Positions 63,048 to 64,000 of a DNA stretch of 64,000 bases are shown in pieces. The stretch spans positions 62,001 to 126,000 of the forward strand of contig KV423953.1 of NCBI GenBank assembly GCA_001632435.1, in the 5' to 3' direction. This stretch comes from Calocera cornea HHB12733. Taxonomy: Eukaryota; Basidiomycota; Dacrymycetes; Dacrymycetales; Dacrymycetaceae. The translations under genes were made by a program, and so were the position numbers. Position 1 is the stretch's first letter, and every line of letters begins with the position of its first letter. Under the pieces are notes generated by a model. That model was not told the DNA's origin and searched no databases. It was given only the letters and a program-made list of their open reading frames with translations.

Positions 63048-63989
63048 TCATCGCCATCTAACAATCCATCCCCTCACACTCTTCTTGAGCTCTCCCATGT
63101 CCTCTCTGCTCCTCACCTCGCCGATCCCAATCACCTCGCTGCCCATCCATCGCCCATCCATCGCCCACTCCTCCCATACCAGCCCGGCATCATCGGTAGC
63201 GAGGAGGAAGGCATCGACCACCGGCTGCTTCGTATATGCTCCCACGGAGATGTATGCGCGTGAGGTCGGTGTATGTGCGAGGAGGGAGGTCAGGGACGCG
63301 AGGAGAGGCGCGGTGGGCGGTGTGAGATGGACGAGGTCGGCGAGGATCAGCGTGTCGTACCCTTCCTTGTCAGGAGGGAGGAGGGCTCTGTGCCTCGGGT
63401 CAATACACATCCACGGGATCCATCAATACAGGAGACATACAGCAGCTCTTGGACATCAGTACCCCACGCGTGACCTCGGATGTGCACTGGACAATGCAGC
63501 TGTGCGTTCCGCTCCACGTTGGCTTGCAGCGCGTCCATCAGATCCTCATCCGGATAGTCGGTCATGACGACCATCTGCGGACCACCTGCGACTAGCGAAG
63601 CAGCGACGAGCGATGGAACACCGGCGCCGCATCCCAGTTCAAGCACTGTATCCGCGGTCAATCGGTGCGAGGTGAGCGGAAGATGATGGTGCGTACCGCA
63701 TTGACCCTCCACGTCTATTCGGCCACTCTCAATCTGCTCCGCGGTCACGAGCCCGGGGTTGAATACTTGATCTGCGAGAAGCGTGTTCGCCTTCCCAGCC
63801 TACTGCGCTGTAAGATCAGTAATGGTGAGATGTCTGAATGCTGATGAGACGAACACGAGGAGGTCGTGAGACAACGAGGGTGCCATATGACACGGTTGGG
63901 GAGTCAGGAATGGGCGCGGCCCCTAGGAGATCAAGCGAGGAGGAGAGGATGTCCAGCGAGCTGTACGGATCTTCTGTCCCGGTCATCAT
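63048..63989 (-). CDS. EFM7/nicotinamide N-methyltransferase-like SAM-dependent methyltransferase (279 aa)
   Basis: Three exons: 63855-63989, 63441-63799, 63048-63393; introns of 55 and 47 bases. The donor GTTCGT was chosen for intron 1 because it alone gives VSRPPR-AGKANTLLADQVFNPG in frame. The class I methyltransferase fold shows motif I LELGCGAGVPSLVAA, post-I MVVMTDYPDEDLMDAL and motif IV DTLILADLVH. ADQVFNPGLVTAEQIE fits the fungal NNT1/EFM7 branch of lysine/N-terminal methyltransferases, such as the yeast enzyme that modifies elongation factor EF1A. The substrate here is unproven. The start lies only 11 bases from the window end, so an upstream extension cannot be excluded. It has a broken copy at 55669. 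Confidence 0.88.
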
Positions 63990-64000
63990 GGATGTAAAGC

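Overview
The window looks like nuclear DNA of a filamentous basidiomycete, probably an Agaricomycete. It is GC-rich, its genes carry many 47-60 base GT...AG introns, and they include a polyporopepsin-type protease, a GPI-anchored chitin deacetylase, an OPT transporter and several NACHT-TPR (NLR-like) receptors. One run of N (16731-16970) marks an assembly gap. All exon boundaries were worked out by hand from splice signals, reading phase and family resemblance, and every joined reading frame was checked for length divisible by three.

Layout. 1-327: start of ALG10 (minus). 328-4283: repeat-rich intergenic DNA with a PIF/Harbinger-like MITE. 4284-10050: a disordered Ser/Pro-rich protein, a BolA2-type protein and an SRPK-like kinase. 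10523-14813: NLR-1. 15130-17222: a decayed duplicate and an AT-rich transposon-like insert around the gap. 17432-21723: a large disordered protein with repeated LARxLQ helices. 22200-22570: an NLR relic. 23134-26545: SGT2 and PRP19, divergent. 27957-31460: NLR-2, tail to tail with a repeat-rich, Gly-zipper protein (31640-32882). 33474-35029: aspartic protease. 36600-37028: another NLR relic. 37720-44489: Rieske protein, STE20/OSR1-like kinase, DEAD-box helicase. 45100-47360: an NLR pseudogene. 47437-48008: a Mutator-like MITE with a perfect 9-bp target duplication. 48516-54240: chitin deacetylase and OPT transporter. 55669-56607: methyltransferase pseudogene. 56951-61185: NLR-3, interrupted by a stop codon. 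61955-62644: a small basic protein. 63048-63989: an intact methyltransferase, parent-like to the pseudogene.

Two kinds of content alternate. Conserved single-copy housekeeping genes (ALG10, BolA2, SGT2, PRP19, RIP1, DEAD-box helicase) form islands. Between them lie dispersed members of one NACHT-TPR receptor family in every stage from intact to shredded. The three longer receptors share an intron of phase 1 just before the NACHT domain and an intron of phase 0 just before the TPR region, so they descend from one ancestor. The cluster is a birth-and-death array of putative fungal innate-immunity/allorecognition receptors, with MITEs and small duplications in the same intervals.
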